A stretch of 64,000 bases of DNA from Salinimicrobium flavum. GTDB lineage: Bacteria > Bacteroidota > Bacteroidia > Flavobacteriales > Flavobacteriaceae. The position numbers and the translations under genes are program-made. The DNA is taken from positions 124,001 through 188,000 of the forward strand of contig NZ_JBHULT010000008.1 of assembly GCF_042684505.1 (NCBI RefSeq). Reading direction: 5' to 3'. Below the pieces are notes generated by a model that did no database searches, had not been told where the DNA came from, and was given only the letters and a program-made list of their open reading frames with translations. Positions 60,742 through 64,000 of the stretch are shown one piece after another (position 1 is the stretch's first letter; each line of letters starts with the position of its first letter).

Positions 60742-63483
60742 ATGACTGAATACTGGAAAGAAATCTTTGCGGAAATACCTGTTCCCTGCGTGGTTTTGGA
60801 ACCGGAGGAAAACAGGGTGTTTCGAATTCTTGATGCCAACGAGGCTTACTGTGAATTAACCGGTACACGTCCACAGGATCTTTACAAAAAAAGTAGTGAA
60901 GAAGCATTTCCCGCCAATCCGCAGCAGCCGGACCACGGCCATCACAAACTCCTGGAATCCCTTAATAAAGTTATGGAATCTGCAGAGAAGGATGTGCTGG
61001 AGTGCTTTAGGTATGATATTCCCATATGGGGTACAGATCAATTCGAAGAGCGTTATTGGAACACCCAGAACATTCCGCTCAGGGATGAAAACGGCCGGGT
61101 AAAACTTATACTACACACCATCCGCGACATAACCCTCGAAACCTTATTTGAGAAAAAGGAAAAAGAAATACAGGAAGAGCTTAGTATCAACAGGCAGCAA
61201 TACAAAAATTTTATTAGAGAGAATCCTGACGGCTTGTATCGTCTGGACCTCAAAGGAAAGATCCTGCATTCCAATGAAGGCCTGGCCACACTGGCAGATA
61301 TTCCTCTGGAAGAAATTATTGGTATGGATCTCCTGCCTTTTTTCGCACCCCATCACAAGGAGATGGTAAGGACCCATTTTTTAAAAGCCACCCGGGGCAG
61401 TATTACCTCTTTTGAAGCAGATTTCATTTCTTCACAAGGTGCAGCCAGGGTCTTAAGAGTGCTTTTAATGCCCATGCATCTTGAGGGGAAGGTCACCGAA
61501 GTACACGGGATCGCCAAGGATGTTTCGGGACTTAGGGAATCTGAAAAAGTTATTGTTGAAAAAAGTCGGTTCCTGGAGGTCAATGCCGCCTTTATAAGTT
61601 CCCTTCTTGAAAATGACCTCGATGACAAGGCCTTACATGAAACTTTTGCGATCATTGCCAAAACTGTTGAGGCAGACAGAATGTATTATTTTGGGGCAGA
61701 CAAGGACCCTGAAACGGGAGAGATACTTATAAGTCAAAAAGTAGAATGGTGCAGTGACCGGGCAAGTGTACAACTAGACAATCCCGAATTGCAGAATATG
61801 CCTATAAAACGAGTGGAGGAGATCACCGCTCCCCTCACCCGGAACCTACCTTTTTCAGCCGTTCTGAGTGAACTTTCTGAAGGGCAAATGAAACAGATCT
61901 TCATTGAACAGGAGATCAAATCTATGTTATTGCTGCCCATTTTTGTGGAAGAACAGCTTTTTGGTTTTGTAGGTTTTGATGATTGTAAAAAAGAACGCTG
62001 CTGGAAGAATGAGGAAGTGACCTTTCTTCAAAGTTTAACCCACAACCTTACAAATGCGTTCGAAAAAGAAATTGCACTTGACAAGGTGAAGAAAAGGGAA
62101 GAGGAATTGATCCTGAGTGAGCAAAAGTTCCGTGCCCTGGTGCAGGAAGGCTCTGACCTCATAGGGATCCTTGACCTGGAAGGGAATTACTCTTTTTTAA
62201 GCGAGAACTATAAATCTGTTCTGGGGCTTGAACCTTCTGAACTTATCGGGAAAAATGCTTCACAATTCATTCACCCGGAAGACTGGGAACGGGTACGGGA
62301 GCAATTTTTAGCACTGGAGAATACCAAACAGGTTAAAATATCTCCATTCCGCTTCAGGAATAGCAAAGGAGACTACCGTTGGGTACAGACCACGGCTACT
62401 AATTTACTCAACGATACGGCTGTAAATGGTATAGTGGCCAATTCACGCGATATTACTACGATAGTGGAACAGGCCCGGGAGATAGAACATATCAATGAGC
62501 GCTATCAACTGGCTGCTACGGCCACCCAGGACCTTATCTATGACTGGGACCTGGAAAAGGACGAGGTAACCCGTTTTCACAGAAGTTCAAGGGAATTCTT
62601 CGGTTATCCTTCAGAAGTGGTTACTAAACGCAACTTTTGGCGGGATCACATTCATCCAGATGACCTTCTCGTTGAAAAACGTAAGCTGGCTTATATATTT
62701 GAGGACCCTTCAGAGAATCACATTAAGACCGAGTACCGTTTCCGAAGAGCTGACGGCACTTATGCCCAGGTGGTAGATAAAGGGTATATCATAAGGGATG
62801 CCAATGGAAAACCCAAACGTTTAATTGGGGCAACCAGCGATATTTCTGATATTAACGCCAAAAAAGAGGCTCTAAAGATCGCCAATAAACGCTTCAAAAT
62901 GGCCATGAAGGCCACCAATGAGATGATCTGGGACTGGGATATCGCGACAGATTCTGTTACCAGAAGCAAAGGTTACAAGAACATTTTTGGCTATGATACC
63001 AATGATGCCACCTCGGTTCATTCCTTCTGGCTTACCAAAGTTGATCCAAAAGACCAGGAAAAAGTAGTTAATTCCCTGAACAGGGCTATAGCTAACAAAG
63101 ACCAGGAAAAATGGAAACTGGAATACAGGATCATCAAGGCAGACGGTAGTGTTGCTTTCGTTAACGACCGTGGCTATATCATAAGAGACAATGAAGGCAA
63201 GGCAACACGTATGGTTGGAGCCGTGCTCGATGTTACCCATTCCAGAAAGCTGATAAGGAAGATCAAAAAACAAAACACGGTACTTAAAGAGATCGCGTGG
63301 GAGCAGTCTCACGTAGTACGCGCCCCTTTGGCACGCATTAAAGGTTTACTGCACCTGCTGGAAAATGAGTATTTTGAAGATATGACAAGGGAACAGGTTC
63401 TTTACCACATTCATAATTCTGCCGATGAACTAGACGGTATCATCAAGAACATCGTTGGCAAAACAGAAGAGATCAATGCCTGA
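60742..63483 (+). CDS. Multi-PAS/GAF sensor with DHp helix but no ATPase domain
   Basis: A 913-residue soluble sensor: PAS (about 1-135), PAS (150-270), GAF (about 290-450), three further PAS domains (about 460-840; the YRFRRADGTYAQVVDKGYII and YRIIKADGSVAFVNDRGYII blocks are near repeats) and a C-terminal DHp-like helical hairpin with His857 in EQSHVVRAPLARIKG. A histidine kinase would continue with a HATPase_c domain of ~130 residues, but the protein stops after the hairpin. It overlaps the response regulator gene by 8 bases. It could be a phosphotransfer/dimerisation module or depend on another kinase's ATPase. Confidence 0.9.
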   Translation: MTEYWKEIFAEIPVPCVVLEPEENRVFRILDANEAYCELTGTRPQDLYKKSSEEAFPANPQQPDHGHHKLLESLNKVMESAEKDVLECFRYDIPIWGTDQFEERYWNTQNIPLRDENGRVKLILHTIRDITLETLFEKKEKEIQEELSINRQQYKNFIRENPDGLYRLDLKGKILHSNEGLATLADIPLEEIIGMDLLPFFAPHHKEMVRTHFLKATRGSITSFEADFISSQGAARVLRVLLMPMHLEGKVTEVHGIAKDVSGLRESEKVIVEKSRFLEVNAAFISSLLENDLDDKALHETFAIIAKTVEADRMYYFGADKDPETGEILISQKVEWCSDRASVQLDNPELQNMPIKRVEEITAPLTRNLPFSAVLSELSEGQMKQIFIEQEIKSMLLLPIFVEEQLFGFVGFDDCKKERCWKNEEVTFLQSLTHNLTNAFEKEIALDKVKKREEELILSEQKFRALVQEGSDLIGILDLEGNYSFLSENYKSVLGLEPSELIGKNASQFIHPEDWERVREQFLALENTKQVKISPFRFRNSKGDYRWVQTTATNLLNDTAVNGIVANSRDITTIVEQAREIEHINERYQLAATATQDLIYDWDLEKDEVTRFHRSSREFFGYPSEVVTKRNFWRDHIHPDDLLVEKRKLAYIFEDPSENHIKTEYRFRRADGTYAQVVDKGYIIRDANGKPKRLIGATSDISDINAKKEALKIANKRFKMAMKATNEMIWDWDIATDSVTRSKGYKNIFGYDTNDATSVHSFWLTKVDPKDQEKVVNSLNRAIANKDQEKWKLEYRIIKADGSVAFVNDRGYIIRDNEGKATRMVGAVLDVTHSRKLIRKIKKQNTVLKEIAWEQSHVVRAPLARIKGLLHLLENEYFEDMTREQVLYHIHNSADELDGIIKNIVGKTEEINA

Positions 63484-63940
63484 TCATAGTGAGAAAAAAT
63501 CATTTGAGGTCCTAATCGTTGATGATGACCCCGTTGTGTCGCTGCTACACAAGAATCAGCTGAAAGTGACCATGATGCCCCTACCACCCCTTTTGTTCAG
63601 GAATGGGAGAACTGCGCTTGACTATCTCAAAAAGAAGGATTCTGAAGAGAATAATTTTTTGATCCTGCTTGATATTCACATGCCTGTGCTCAATGGCTGG
63701 GAATTTCTCACGGCTTTAAAAAATGAAAATCTTTCTTCTGGAATCTTTGTGATCCTGGTCACCTCCTCCATTAATAAAGAAGACCATATGCGGTCAAAGG
63801 AATTCAACCATGTAATAGGTTTTTGCCGAAAGCCTTTACTGGCAGACCAACTTAGGCAGATCATGCAACTAAAGGAGGTGCACACTTTATTCTCAGGCTT
63901 CCGGAAAGCGGCCATGCGGGAAGGTGAGCTTCGGAAATAA
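63476..63940 (+). CDS. Single-domain response regulator
   Basis: A 154-residue receiver domain without output domain. The acidic pocket is VDDDP (about 15-19), the phosphoacceptor Asp66 in LLDIHMP, then VTSS and Lys119 in CRKPL. The ATG at 63476 overlaps the stop of the PAS sensor (ATGCCTGA); an upstream TTG at 63455 is less likely. It should be phosphorylated through the coupled sensor or its partner kinase and signal by protein contact. Confidence 0.92.
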   Translation: MPDHSEKKSFEVLIVDDDPVVSLLHKNQLKVTMMPLPPLLFRNGRTALDYLKKKDSEENNFLILLDIHMPVLNGWEFLTALKNENLSSGIFVILVTSSINKEDHMRSKEFNHVIGFCRKPLLADQLRQIMQLKEVHTLFSGFRKAAMREGELRK

Positions 63941-63948
63941 TCCCTTAA

Positions 63949-63962
63949 AGGTCTGAAGACCT
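63949..63962. repeat. AGGTCT-GA-AGACCT palindrome
   Basis: Perfect 6-bp arms just after the response regulator gene, sharing its core with the palindrome at 39244-39276. The element may continue past the window end. Confidence 0.55.
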
Positions 63963-64000
63963 GCTCCTGTTAAAATAATTCTGAAATTTTCCCCATTTTT

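Noticed and set aside
1..64000. CRISPR arrays, tRNA/rRNA genes, prophage or insertion sequences
   Set aside because: No regularly spaced repeats, no tRNA cloverleaf or rRNA sequence, and no transposase, integrase or phage structural gene was recognised on either strand.

Overview
This window reads as chromosomal DNA of a member of the Bacteroidetes, most likely family Flavobacteriaceae. The evidence is glutamine synthetase III (GlnN), a fused IcmF mutase, dipeptidyl peptidase III, MarC, YceI and DUF4197 lipoproteins and a Lacal_2735-type small protein. Several starts have a TAnnTTTG element a short distance upstream instead of a Shine-Dalgarno/-10 arrangement. I cannot assign a genus. There is no rRNA, tRNA, CRISPR array, phage or insertion sequence that I can recognise. 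Genes are dense on both strands, and no stretch over 300 bases lacks a gene; the longest gap (39148-39442) is filled with palindromic repeats.

Layout. 1-3.3 kb: end of a DUF4199 membrane protein, a P19-like protein next to a VIT1/CCC1 iron/manganese transporter, a DUF2383 helical protein and a DUF2911 protein. 3.3-6.5 kb (minus): an M23 peptidase, then an ECF sigma / anti-sigma-like / surface-protein operon. 6.8-9.3 kb: an Ohr-like protein lacking the peroxidatic cysteine, MeaB and a sugar epimerase. 9.4-12.3 kb: a three-gene glycosylation operon (polyprenyl-phosphate GT2, duplicated LAB_N membrane protein, GT39/ArnT-like transferase), with a PAP2 phosphatase, a small protein and a MATE exporter converging on it. 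14.6-22 kb: an M28 peptidase, an acyltransferase-like protein, and a minus-strand operon ABC ATPase - permease - MscS - outer-membrane barrel - sigma-54 response regulator. 22-24 kb: grpE-dnaJ. 24-29.9 kb: YceI, TIGR01777 epimerase, mnmD, DUF4920, ilvE, a Gmad2 lipoprotein, a MazG-like pyrophosphohydrolase.

30-39 kb: DPP III, an SRPBCC-GyrI protein with the fluoride channel CrcB, DUF1684 plus a hydrolase-like protein, a cold-shock protein, MarC, and separate LigD phosphoesterase and LigD polymerase genes followed by a YkvA-type protein. 39-45 kb: the B12-dependent IcmF, a DUF4197 lipoprotein and a BtuF-like protein without a signal peptide. 45-52.6 kb: pyrF, prfA, purM, glnN and a Ca/Na antiporter, with msrA and a repeat-flanked GxxExxY gene lying in opposite orientation between prfA and purM. 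52.8-55.5 kb: BlaI/BlaR1-like regulator pair whose sensor carries TonB-plug-like modules and has a frameshifted C terminus. 55.6-64 kb: apt, two helical-bundle stress proteins, an S9 peptidase, a universal stress protein, and a multi-PAS sensor with a DHp helix but no ATPase, coupled to a single-domain response regulator.

The best candidates for undescribed biology are: the GT2 / duplicated LAB_N / GT39 operon, which parallels the eukaryotic DPM1-MPDU1-PMT division of labour; the GxxExxY gene bounded by imperfect inverted repeats; the ligase-free split LigD pair; and the ATPase-less sensor with its response regulator. Functions are inferred from motifs read by eye; no database search was run.
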